Origin: Streptomyces griseomycini | Lineage (GTDB): Bacteria > Actinomycetota > Actinomycetes > Streptomycetales > Streptomycetaceae | DNA length: 64,000 bases | Direction: 5' to 3' | NCBI RefSeq assembly: GCF_014203535.1 | Contig: NZ_JACHJI010000005.1 | Span: forward strand, 571,880 to 635,879 | Shown: piece by piece, positions 34,106 through 42,177 of the stretch | Layout of the letters: each line of letters begins with the position of its first letter | Numbering within the stretch: the first letter of the stretch is position 1 | Made by a program: the position numbers and the translations under genes | Notes under the pieces: model-generated | Told to the model about the DNA's origin: nothing | The model's database searches: none | What the model saw: the letters and a program-made list of their open reading frames with translations, nothing else

Positions 34106-36760
34106 GTGGACGCCTCCGCCCTGCCCCGTTATGCCAGCGATCCTGAAGGCGTGATCGCTGAGGCGGTCGTCGCCGTCGAACTGGCCATGCCCGCAGAGCT
34201 GATCGGATCCGTGGTGAGGGCCACCTTTCCTCGCGGCGCCCAGCGGCGGAAGCTCGCCGAGCTCCTCCAGCGGGACCTGTCGTGGCTGACGCAGGGGCGG
34301 TCGGAGTCGCCCGCCATCGTTGAACGGTTCGTCCGGGCACTGCGCGAGCAGGGCGCCGTGCACGTACAGCAGCCGCGTTGCGGGGCTTGCGGCCAGGCGC
34401 GCCTCCTTGTCGGTGTCCTTCCCGGCAGCGGGTCTCGCATCTGCAACACCTGTGAGGGGCGACGTCGGCACGAGGCGAACCCCTGCGCCGTATGTGGCCG
34501 CCACGAGTTCAGGACCCGAGATCGCGAAGGGCGGCCCCGCTGCCGTGCTCATCCCCCGGACGACGGCGTTGACCCGATGGATGGGCTGTGCCAGGTCATC
34601 CAGCAGATCTGCCCGACCCTGCCCGAGCAGACGGTTGCCGAGGCCGTTCGAGCGGTTGAGCCGGTTACAGCTCGACAGCGCAAACTGCTGTGGGCTCTGG
34701 AAGACCGTCCCGGGCTGCTGACCGGCCAAGGCGCTCAGGGCCCGGTCAAGGCTCTGCACCTCATCGCTGCGCTTCGGGAGCGAGAAGCTGTGAACCTGGT
34801 GGTCCCGGGGTGTCCCTACTGCGGCCGGAACGTGCCGCTGCCACGTACACGTAACGGGCTCCGCTGCTGCGCCGAGTGCCGCTCGGCCGCACGCGCCGAG
34901 CCGTGCGCCTGGTGCGGGCGCGACCGGCCCGTGATGGGCCGCACCCACGATGGCCTGCCTTTGTGCCAGACCTGTCGGCAGCGCAACCCAGTCGTGCACC
35001 AAATCTGTGCGCAGTGCGGGGAACGCCGCTACATCCAGGCCCGCGAAGACGACCACCCGCTGTGCGGGCGCTGCCACCAATACCCCACCGCGGCCTGCAG
35101 CGAGTGCGGGGAACGGCGTCCGTGCCTGCACGTCTCCACCGACGCCCCGATCTGCTTCTCGTGCACGCGGAAGCGGCGCCCCCGCGCGATCTGCGTCGGC
35201 TGCGACCGCGATAACCAGATCAGCTACCGCACGGCCGACGGAGAGCCGCTGTGTTCGTCTTGCGGCGCCACACACCGCCCCTGCGCCCAGTGCGGCCGGA
35301 CGCTGCGCATCCATGCCATCGCGCCGAACGGCGACGAACTGTGCCCAACCTGCTGGCGCCACCACCCGGCCCGCAAGCGGCCGTGCAGCGAGTGCGGCAC
35401 AGCCACCCATCTGCACCATTACGGCCTGTGCCCCGACTGCGCTGCCCGAGCGCGCCTTCGAGAAGTGCTCAGTGTCGAGGGACGCATGCGCCCCGGCATC
35501 GAGCCGGTCTTCAAAGCCCTGTCGAGACAGCCCGGCACCAACCTGCTGTACTGGCTGAACCGCCGCCCCGCCCGGCGCAGCGTGCTGCGTGCCCTGGCAG
35601 CCGGAAGCGGACCGGTCACCCATGACACCTTGGACGGCATGCGGCCGGCCAAGGTGATAGACAACCTCCGTATGCACCTGGTCGCCGGCGGCGCACTGCC
35701 CGCGCGCGACGAGCAACTCGCCGCCCTCGAGCGCTGGCTCGCGGCACGGTCCGCACAGGTCCGTGACCCGGAGAGCCACAAGGTGCTCCAGGCGTACATC
35801 GCCTGGCACCTGCTGCGTCGCCTCCGTCGCTTCGCTCATCACCGCCCGGTCAGCCAGGCACAAGCACATGGCGTCCGCGCCTACGTCACCCAGGTCGTCC
35901 GCCTGCTCAACTGGCTCCACACCCAGGACATCGCCCTCAGCACATGCACCCAGGACCTTCTGGACACCTGGCTGGACGACTACCCCGCCCGCGGCCCGCG
36001 GGTACACAGCTTCCTCGCCTGGACCAGCCGCCACGGCCACACCCGGCAGCTGACCGTCGAACTCCCCATCCCGACCTTCACTGGTCAACTCATCGCTCAG
36101 GACACCCGCTGGCAGCTGGTCAACCGGCTTATCCACGACGACGAGATCCCGGTGCCCGACAAGGCAGCCGGGCTCCTCGCTCTCCTCTTCGCCCAGGACC
36201 TGTCCCGAATCGTCGTCCTCACCGCCAAGCATGTGGAGGTCACCCCGAGCACAGTGCTGCTCCGACTCGGGCAGGTCCCGGCCCAGATGCCACCGCCTCT
36301 CGACGGCTACATCCGAACGCTCCACGCCCAGGCGACGGCCACGGACACTGCCGGGGAACGCTGGCTGTTCCCAGGCCGCTTTCCGGCCCAGCACCTCAGC
36401 CGCAGCCAGCTCGTGTGCCGCCTCCACCCGCTCGGCCTCCGCCCACGCATGGCACGCAACACTGCTCTCGTCGAGCTGGCTTCCGAACTGCCCGCCCTCG
36501 TGGTCAGCCGGCTGCTCGGCGTCCACCAGAACACTGCAGACTCCTGGAATCGCATCGGCGGACAGGACAACGCCTACGCCGCCGAGGTTGCCAGCCGCCC
36601 CTACCCCACCCCGCCTACGTGCCTCTCATCGCCACCAAGGAGGGCCGGGAGCTGGAAAGGCAGAGGCTGCTGCGCGCCTCGTTCGGGCCGTCCTCGTCCT
36701 CCACCTGACCTGATCAAACTGAGTGACTTCAGAGATCACCGGGACCCGGTAGGACCATGA
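34106..36760 (+). CDS. zinc-ribbon array protein with tyrosine-recombinase-like C-terminus
   Basis: An 884-residue protein, GTG start with GGGGGAG, 3 bp after the recombinase stop, so translationally coupled. Residues 1-90 are helical. Residues 92-445 hold about 17 CxxC knuckles (CGAC, CNTC, CAVC, CPYC, CAWC, CQTC, CAQC, CGRC, CSEC and so on), enough for eight or nine zinc ribbons, interrupted near 150-235 by a helical insert. Residues 470-815 look like a recombinase: a core-binding-like helical part (AYIAWHLLRRLRRFAHHRPV), then LRPRMARNTALVELASELPA and LVVSRLLGVHQNTADSWNR, which parallels HxLRHT...LGH...T..Y but lacks the His and has Trp in place of the nucleophilic Tyr. I infer a DNA-binding partner of the upstream recombinase. 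The last 50 residues may be misframed. Confidence 0.75.
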   Translation: MDASALPRYASDPEGVIAEAVVAVELAMPAELIGSVVRATFPRGAQRRKLAELLQRDLSWLTQGRSESPAIVERFVRALREQGAVHVQQPRCGACGQARLLVGVLPGSGSRICNTCEGRRRHEANPCAVCGRHEFRTRDREGRPRCRAHPPDDGVDPMDGLCQVIQQICPTLPEQTVAEAVRAVEPVTARQRKLLWALEDRPGLLTGQGAQGPVKALHLIAALREREAVNLVVPGCPYCGRNVPLPRTRNGLRCCAECRSAARAEPCAWCGRDRPVMGRTHDGLPLCQTCRQRNPVVHQICAQCGERRYIQAREDDHPLCGRCHQYPTAACSECGERRPCLHVSTDAPICFSCTRKRRPRAICVGCDRDNQISYRTADGEPLCSSCGATHRPCAQCGRTLRIHAIAPNGDELCPTCWRHHPARKRPCSECGTATHLHHYGLCPDCAARARLREVLSVEGRMRPGIEPVFKALSRQPGTNLLYWLNRRPARRSVLRALAAGSGPVTHDTLDGMRPAKVIDNLRMHLVAGGALPARDEQLAALERWLAARSAQVRDPESHKVLQAYIAWHLLRRLRRFAHHRPVSQAQAHGVRAYVTQVVRLLNWLHTQDIALSTCTQDLLDTWLDDYPARGPRVHSFLAWTSRHGHTRQLTVELPIPTFTGQLIAQDTRWQLVNRLIHDDEIPVPDKAAGLLALLFAQDLSRIVVLTAKHVEVTPSTVLLRLGQVPAQMPPPLDGYIRTLHAQATATDTAGERWLFPGRFPAQHLSRSQLVCRLHPLGLRPRMARNTALVELASELPALVVSRLLGVHQNTADSWNRIGGQDNAYAAEVASRPYPTPPTCLSSPPRRAGSWKGRGCCAPRSGRPRPPPDLIKLSDFRDHRDPVGP

Positions 36761-36834
36761 AGAGCGGAGCACGTCTGGATTGCGAGTCGGCGACGGACCG
36801 TTCGGAAGAGTAGGATCCAGGCGATCGTTGTGCC

Positions 36835-37173
36835 ATGTCCGAACATGCCGACAAGCAACCCTCCGGCGGAGAGGGTGCCCTCACCGCAGGTTGTCTCCTG
36901 TTTCTCGTACTGGTGGCTGACGTGGCGGCCGGGCTGTTGGTCGTCATCGTGCTCGCCGTACGGGGACTGGGCCGGATGGACACCAACTCAGGGCAAACAG
37001 CAGCCAGCGCGCCCTCCGTAGACTGGGCGCCAGTGCTGGGATACGGCGCTCTGGCCTTGACGGTCGGCGTAACGGCCCTCGTGCTGCTATGGATCGGACA
37101 TCGAGCTATCGGAGCGGTGCAGATGACGTTCTGCGCTTTCCTGGCAGTCCACACGCTGGCCTCTTGGCCCTGA
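36835..37173 (+). CDS. cargo membrane protein, unknown
   Basis: A 112-residue protein (ATG 36835) with three predicted transmembrane helices (LLFLVLVADVAAGLLVVIVL, YGALALTVGVTALVLLWIG and a short AVQMTFCAFLAVHTLA) and a polar N-terminus. Unrecognised; the layout recalls short Streptomyces membrane proteins of the DUF6234 type, but I cannot confirm that. It is the first cargo gene after the recombinase pair and has no good ribosome-binding site match beyond a weak GATCG region. Confidence 0.6.
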   Translation: MSEHADKQPSGGEGALTAGCLLFLVLVADVAAGLLVVIVLAVRGLGRMDTNSGQTAASAPSVDWAPVLGYGALALTVGVTALVLLWIGHRAIGAVQMTFCAFLAVHTLASWP

Positions 37174-37324
37174 TCCAGATGCAGTCACAGCCACCGGAGG
37201 CGCCTGGGAATAGAGGGCTCCGGCACAGGCACTGAGGTAGGAGGACGCTCACTGCAGCCCCACCCCTGAGGGCCGGACCGCAGGTCATGCATTGGACTAC
37301 GCAGCGGTGTCAGTGCCATCGCAT

Positions 37325-37852
37325 ATGTTGCGCAGCATGCTGCATTGGATACATGGCCCGCTCGGCTGGATACACGGTCAGATCCCAAACGGTGAGGAGA
37401 CCAACGTCGTCTTCTTCCGGGGGATGTCGTTGGACGCGATCACGCGAGGGCTCCTCAGCCAGCGCCACCGGCCCCTTGCCTACGGCAAGGGTGCCGACTG
37501 GAGCCTGATGATGCACGACATGCTCAGCTGGGACGATGGCGATTACAGCACCACAAACTATGGCCAACTGTGCCAGCCTGGCGGTGAACTCGCCGTGTTC
37601 GTGACTGAGCCGTGCCTGGCGAAAGCCCACCGTCCCCACTTCGCGTACTACCGTGACGGACGCCTCCACACGTGGCTCAGCTTCGAGGACCTCGGCAACG
37701 GAGTAGGGGAGGAGCCTTACTTCCTGCTCCCTGCTCTCACAGAGGCCCACTTGGTCGGCCCCGCTGCAGACCTCGATCGCAAGAACGTTGAGGAACGCGC
37801 CGTGGAGGCCATCACACGCTTCCTCTCCCTCCCTGACCTGGAATTGCCGTGA
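37325..37852 (+). CDS. DUF6461-like cargo protein
   Basis: A 175-residue soluble protein from ATG 37325 (a TTG at 37292 would add 11 residues). It has FFRGMSLDAITRGLLSQRHR early, a mid-section DDGDYSTTNYGQLCQPGGEL, then HFAYYRDGRLHTWLSFED and an acidic C-terminus. This follows the usual DUF6461 order (target helix, GGxL+V.E strand, short beta pair, DG.+.+.FE), a Streptomyces family of unknown function often near toxin or immunity genes. Assignment is tentative. Confidence 0.6.
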   Translation: MLRSMLHWIHGPLGWIHGQIPNGEETNVVFFRGMSLDAITRGLLSQRHRPLAYGKGADWSLMMHDMLSWDDGDYSTTNYGQLCQPGGELAVFVTEPCLAKAHRPHFAYYRDGRLHTWLSFEDLGNGVGEEPYFLLPALTEAHLVGPAADLDRKNVEERAVEAITRFLSLPDLELP

Positions 37853-37961
37853 ACCGGCTGCCCTCGGCAGACCGCGGGCACTCCAAGACCGTTGGATCAA
37901 GCGAGTCCCAGTCGGCCTAGGCTGCGGTGGCCACGTCCGAACACATCTCAAGGAGAAGTTC

Positions 37962-38561
37962 ATGTCTGACGCGAAGGAGGCCGGAGACAGAGCCATGTCA
38001 CATGAGGCAGCGGACGGCAGCGACCGAGACGGCGGGACAGGAACCTCTGGGCTAGGGCGGCGGCTTTCCTGCCTGGCCGTTGTGGTGGCCGTTCTCACCG
38101 TCGGGACGGGAAGCCTCGTCTGGTTTTTCCAGGACCAGCTGCTCCACCCCTTCGGGGACGCCCGAGCCTGCGAAGGCAGCGACACGAAACTGCCGCAAGT
38201 GATATCAGCCGGAGGTGTTCCGATACCTGCAGGCGCCTCCGACGTCCACTACTTCACCCGGAACGGAAGCGCTGAGGTCGCCTTCGTAAGCGGCCAGATA
38301 CCGGACTACCTCCACCGTGCCGGCATCCTCCCGGATGGCGAGCCCCTGTTCGATGAGAAGTACGGCACCAAAGCGGTCGCCGACGACGAGATCGAGCTAC
38401 CCGATGGTTTGTGCGGCTCTCCCCTGCGTGGCCCCGTCTGGGTCTACCACTCCACAAGCGCCACCGGATCCAGCGTCAACGTTATGGTCGAGCGCTCTCC
38501 CACAGTCAACGAATCCTTCCGCTTTCCGGCCCGTGCCGTGGTCACCTACAACCTCCCCTGA
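37962..38561 (+). CDS. single-pass membrane/extracytoplasmic cargo protein
   Basis: A 199-residue protein, ATG 37962 with AAGGAGAAG at 4 nt. An N-terminal polar segment is followed by one transmembrane helix (LSCLAVVVAVLTVGTGSLVW) and an extracytoplasmic domain containing GGVPIPAGASDVHYFTRNG, a central LPDGEPLF and PVWVYHSTSATGSSVNVMVE. There are two cysteines (ACEGSD and LCGSP) that could pair. No family recognised. Same direction as the other cargo genes. Confidence 0.7.
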   Translation: MSDAKEAGDRAMSHEAADGSDRDGGTGTSGLGRRLSCLAVVVAVLTVGTGSLVWFFQDQLLHPFGDARACEGSDTKLPQVISAGGVPIPAGASDVHYFTRNGSAEVAFVSGQIPDYLHRAGILPDGEPLFDEKYGTKAVADDEIELPDGLCGSPLRGPVWVYHSTSATGSSVNVMVERSPTVNESFRFPARAVVTYNLP

Positions 38562-38858
38562 CGCGCACAGTGGAAGGTCGCGGCCTACTGAGCATTTTCA
38601 GCTTCGCCGCTCCAGGGTCACGCCGTAGTCCTCGCTTGATCCCTGGAATCTCCTCGGCTGGACCCCCCGGGCACAGTTTGTTGTCTGTGAAAAGTCGTGG
38701 ACGGCCACTTCGCTGAGGGGCCGGCCCTGCGCTTCGGGACGGAAGATGATCGCGGGGAGGGATGGAACGCATGCTCGAAGTACCATCCCTGTGAGGTTTT
38801 CCGGCCGGTACTTCCCAACCTCCGCAGTGGCGTAGTCGGACGGAGATATCCCTGTGGA

Positions 38859-38893
38859 GAGGGCAGAGGGCAGAGGGCAGAGGGCAGAGGGCG
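38859..38893 (+). repeat. 7-bp tandem repeat at a ribosome-binding site
   Basis: Four copies of GAGGGCA plus GAGGGC, ending one base before the ATG at 38894. Each unit is a Shine-Dalgarno-like GAGGG; the unit at 38880-38884 sits at the ideal distance. Copy-number change by slippage would not alter the frame but could change initiation efficiency. Confidence 0.8.
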
Positions 38894-39463
38894 ATGAGTG
38901 TGGCTGAGAGTTGGTCGCGTGTGATGAGCCTTCTTCGGGAGCACGCGCCGGCCGATCACGCGGATCTGCCAGGACCCGCTACGGAGCAGAGGCTCGCGGC
39001 AGCCGAGGAACGAATGGGAATCTCCCTGCATGGAGACCTGCGGACGTGGCTGTTGCAGAACAATCTGGATCTGCCGGAGGAAGACGTCGACGACGAAGTG
39101 GCATGCTGCGGCTTCGACGGGTTTCCCGACGAGGGAAGCTTCTTTCTGGGCATCCGGGCGCTGGAGAGGCTCTACGCGAACCGCTCCACGCCTGGTGGCT
39201 TCGACCCTCCGGACCAGCCGGACAATCCGTTCTGGCGTAACGAGTGGATCCCGTTCCTGTCGGACCAGGACGGCTGGATGGGAAAGTTCATCGATGTGCG
39301 GGACGGCCGCGTCGGCAGCTGGTGCGTGGGAGAGGTCACGGTCACGGGCGAGTACGAATCGCTGGCCCAGTATTTCGACTCCGTGGCGGAGACGCTGACG
39401 AGGATCGCCGATGGAAGCTACCCGGTCTGTCGGTTCACCGAAGGTCGACTTGTCTGGTCGTGA
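38894..39463 (+). CDS. SMI1/KNR4 family (immunity-type) protein
   Basis: A 189-residue protein: WSRVMSLLREHAPADHADLP, ATEQRLAAAEERMGISLHGD with LRTWLLQNN (the LxxAExxLGxxLPxxL...W motif), then PFLSDQDGWMGKFIDVRDG, VGEVTVTGEYESLAQYFDS. This is the SUKH/SMI1-KNR4 fold, whose bacterial members are commonly immunity proteins for secreted nuclease toxins, though many have other roles. No toxin gene is adjacent. It is translated from an ATG immediately after a string of GAGGGCA repeats. Last cargo gene before an IS5 relic. Confidence 0.85.
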   Translation: MSVAESWSRVMSLLREHAPADHADLPGPATEQRLAAAEERMGISLHGDLRTWLLQNNLDLPEEDVDDEVACCGFDGFPDEGSFFLGIRALERLYANRSTPGGFDPPDQPDNPFWRNEWIPFLSDQDGWMGKFIDVRDGRVGSWCVGEVTVTGEYESLAQYFDSVAETLTRIADGSYPVCRFTEGRLVWS

Positions 39464-39529
39464 GACGGTTCCCAACTGGATGACGGCCATTGCCGATCCG
39501 TCCTCACCGTGAAACGGCAATGAGATTCA

Positions 39530-40280
39530 TCAGCGTTGACGCTCCAGGGTCAGGGTGGCTGCGACGATGACGGTCATCCGGTTGGGGCTGCAGCGGGCCC
39601 GGCGGAGGATCTGCCAGGACTTGAGTCGCGCGATGCTTCGTTCGACCGGTGCTCGTGCCGCTGGCAGGGCTCGGTTGATCGTCTGCTGGGTCGTGGTGAG
39701 GTCCCGGTTCGGGAGCCGTCTGATCGGTGTGGTTGCCCCGGGGGGCCGGCCCCGATGTAGGCACGGTCGGCGAGGACGGGGCGCCCTGGCGTTCGCAGAT
39801 CCGGACGATGCGGTGGGCGCGGGCCGCAGTCAGGTCATACGTGCGGCCGGGCAGCGCTGGCGAGATCCACAGCAGGTTGCCCGCGGGACCGGTCGCGACC
39901 CGCACGTTCACGCCGTGACGGCGGTGCTTCTGGGAGAAGTCTGCCCGGCTGTCGCCGACACGGTCGCACTCGGCGAGCGTCCCGTCGAGCAGGACGCAAT
40001 CCCGATCCGCCTCGCGCAGGACCCGCAGCAGGACCGGCGCCCGGCCGGACAGGTGCTGGACGACGGCCATGACGTACGCGTGGGCGGTGCCGACGGATAT
40101 GCCGAGACCGACGGCGATCTGCGCGAGCGTGTCGTGCCGGCGAAGGTAGACCAGGCCCACGCGAGCACGCTGGTGGGGCGGCAGCTTGCAGCGGCGGCCA
40201 CCCTCACGGGTGACGATGAGCATGGATACCCACGCGACCAGAGCATGGGGCAGGCCGAGTGCGGCAGGATGGGCATCCAA
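39530..40280 (-). pseudogene. IS5-family transposase, one frameshift
   Basis: The N-terminus (ALVAWVSMLIVTREGGRRCK), helix-turn-helix (HDTLAQIAVGLGISVGTAHA) and DDE start (DRDCVLLDGTLAECDR, KHRRHGVNVRVATGPAGN) lie in one frame. After a shift near 39780 it continues DRAYIGAGPPGATTPI, NRDLTTTQQTINRAL and RMTVIVAATLTLERQR to TGA at 39530. Otherwise full length. It lies inside the 8-kb element, so it is a later insertion or cargo. Confidence 0.82.
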
Positions 40281-40380
40281 CAGGGCTCCTGTACCGATGG
40301 GTTGAGACTTCGAACACCCCCCTCAACGGCGCGGGAGCCCTGTGCGTTGCGGTCCTCATCCTGACTGGACCTGGGTCACT

Positions 40381-40415
40381 CGATCAGTGGCCACTCTAAA
40401 AGAGCTCACTGATCG
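40381..40415. repeat. dyad near the right end of the element
   Basis: CGATCAGTG (40381-40389) and CACTGATCG (40407-40415) are perfect 9-bp inverted repeats around a 17-bp spacer containing CTCTAAAAGAG. AT-rich for this DNA. Could be a regulatory or recombination site; no gene start nearby. Confidence 0.5.
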
Positions 40416-40586
40416 CTTCATCGTTGTGGGTCGTCCCACCAGTCCCACCATGCTCAGCATGGACGACCGTAGTGGAACGTGGCGTCCTCGGAGGCATCAC
40501 TTCAGCGTCATGTCCTTACAACTCTCCGAAACTCTCACCACGCCGAAGGACTCTGCTGGTCGGGCCCGGCTGGGAGTTGCAGATGC

Positions 40587-40928
40587 TCAACACCGCCTCC
40601 CGCTCACCAGCGTTGGATGAATCCGCAAGTTGCAATAGCCGCACTTACCAGCAGCGTCGTCGAAGTCCTGGTGGCAGTCGATGATGTGGGCGACGCCGAT
40701 CACCGCGCCCATGACCAGGTCGCGGCTGCGGATCGTGCGGGCGATCAGAGGGGTGCGCAAAGCGAGCCGGTCGATGGCCTTGCCCACGTACAGCAGCATC
40801 CAGCCCGGCCGCCACCGGGCAGGCCGGTTCTCTACCGTCTTGGCACCGGCGGGGATGCACGCGGCGGGCGGCTGCCTGGTGGTGATGCCGCGGATCCAGT
40901 CGCCCTCGGGCAAGGCGACGATGCTCAT
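40587..40928 (-). pseudogene. ASCH-domain protein, 5' fragment
   Basis: ATG 40928 with GGGGCGAG upstream. The first 100 residues are a good ASCH domain start: GITTRQPPAACIPAGAKTVE with NRPARWRPGWMLLYVGKA (the GxKxxExR motif), AIDRLALRTP, then VIGVAHIIDCHQDFDDAAG and KCGYCN. After the N codon at 40631-40629 the reading is foreign (LRIHPTLVSGRRC) because the 8-kb element is inserted there. The missing C-terminus is at 32382-32565. ASCH domains are PUA-like RNA- or nucleoside-binding folds. It follows a GGDEF relic by 11 bp, so it was probably the second gene of that operon. Confidence 0.85.
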
Positions 40929-40939
40929 GCGGCTCGCCC

Positions 40940-41255
40940 CTACAGGGCCGTGCCCGGGCGGCCGACGCGGCGGCCGTTGACGGACGGCACCGCGGCGTGC
41001 GCGGCGGTGGCGATGGTCGCGCGGCCGGAGTGCTTGCCGTCGTGGAGGGCGGCATCGGCGGCCCGCTGCAGCGCGCTCAGGTCACGGGAACCGATCGTGT
41101 CGGGGGGGGCAATACCGACCGAGGCGGCCACGTCGACCGTGCGGCCGTCGTCCAGGACGACCAGCGCGTGCGGCATACGGACCAGCTGCGCGAGGCGCTG
41201 TGCGCGGCGTGTGCGGGCAAGTCCAGGGCGACGGCGAACTCTTCTCCGGACTACC
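40940..41255 (-). pseudogene. GGDEF (diguanylate cyclase) C-terminal fragment
   Basis: One frame has SGEEFAVALDLPAHAAHSA, the GGDEF/GGEEF active-site hairpin. After a shift, AQRLAQLVRMPHALVVLDDG, RTVDVAASVGIAPPDTIGSR and LQRAADAALHDGKHSGRA follow, the conserved end of diguanylate cyclases, stopping at 40940. The first two thirds are missing, cut off near 41260. It lay upstream of the ASCH gene in the same direction. Confidence 0.78.
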
Positions 41256-41324
41256 GGCGGCAACGCAGCAGCTGCCGGTAAATCAGTGGCGTCCCCGTGG
41301 ACGGGCCTCATAGCTTGTGCGTTC

Positions 41325-42152
41325 GTGACTGATGATCCGAAGGCGCACCCGAATCGACACGGCCTCGGCCGGGTGTTCAACGAGGTGCCGGAGCTCTACG
41401 ACCGGGTCCGGCCGGGATACCCCGACGAGTTGTTCACGGACCTTTGCGCCATCACCGGCATGGACGAACGGTCGTCGGTGCTGGAGGTGGGCTGCGGCAC
41501 CGGGCAGGCGACGCGCTCGCTTGCAGCGCTCGGATGCTCAGTGACCGCCGTCGAGCCGGGCGCAGATATGGCCGCACTCGCTCGCCAGCGGTTGGCCCCT
41601 TTCCGGAACGTCGAAGTCGAGACGTCGAGGTTTGAGGAGTGGGACAACCGCGGTCGACGCTTCGATGTCCTCGTGGCTGCGTCGTCGTGGCACTGGGTTG
41701 ACCCGTCGATTGGCTGGCAGCGAGCGCACGACATGCTCCATCCCGGAGGCTGGATGGCGCTGCTCGGTCATGTCGTTGTCCGCCGGCCGGGGGAACCGGA
41801 GGTGTATGCCGAGACCGCCGATCTCCACGAGCGGTTCTGCCCGGGGAACCCTGATTGGGGTCATCCGCCACTCGAAGAAGACGTGCGCGGCACCGACGAG
41901 GGCTGGGGCCTGGTCGATGATCCCGGAGAACTGTTTGGCCCAACGATTGTGCGCTGGTATCCAACCGTTCAGTGGTTCACCGGGGACGGCTTCGCCGATC
42001 ACCTTCGCTCGTTGTCGCTGTACCGGAGACTCGATCGCGAAGTCCGTGAGCCTTTGCTCGACGCCGTCGCCGAGCGGATCCGCACGCGGATGGGCGACCG
42101 GGCATCACGCCGTTACCTGAGCGTCCTCCGCGTTGGACGGCGCGCCCGGTGA
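41325..42152 (+). CDS. class I SAM-dependent methyltransferase
   Basis: A 275-residue methyltransferase: FNEVPELYDRVRPGYPDELF, motif I SSVLEVGCGTGQATRSLAAL, acidic VTAVEPGADMAALAR, VLVAASSWHWVDPSIGWQRA and LHPGGWMALLGHVV. The layout is that of small-molecule methyltransferases with an auxiliary C-terminal helical part. The GTG at 41325 gives the usual N-terminus; the upstream frame has no conservation. The substrate cannot be deduced. An IS5 element follows within 30 bp. Confidence 0.87.
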   Translation: MTDDPKAHPNRHGLGRVFNEVPELYDRVRPGYPDELFTDLCAITGMDERSSVLEVGCGTGQATRSLAALGCSVTAVEPGADMAALARQRLAPFRNVEVETSRFEEWDNRGRRFDVLVAASSWHWVDPSIGWQRAHDMLHPGGWMALLGHVVVRRPGEPEVYAETADLHERFCPGNPDWGHPPLEEDVRGTDEGWGLVDDPGELFGPTIVRWYPTVQWFTGDGFADHLRSLSLYRRLDREVREPLLDAVAERIRTRMGDRASRRYLSVLRVGRRAR

Positions 42153-42177
42153 GGCCAGGGACCTGCCCCTGAACTAA

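Larger units (their letters stand above)
32561..40634. mobile_element. 8.07-kb two-recombinase element inserted in the ASCH gene
   Basis: Both junctions contain TTGCA (32561-32565 and 40630-40634), so the inserted length is 8069 bp with one target copy. Contents in order: HTH-fused tyrosine recombinase, zinc-ribbon recombinase-like protein, four small cargo genes, an IS5-type pseudogene. The outermost left sequence, TTGCATCTGATGCGTGATTC, contains the palindrome GCATCTGATGC and is largely repeated 109 bp inward. Unlike an integrative plasmid it has no replication or transfer genes, and unlike an IS it has no DDE transposase of its own. Boundaries are deduced from restoration of the host frame. 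Confidence 0.8.

Noticed and set aside
32876..36526. A 1216-codon open frame on the minus strand opposite the recombinase pair
   Set aside because: It is antisense to the zinc-ribbon gene, has the composition of a high-GC shadow frame and contains no domain; the plus-strand genes explain the region fully.
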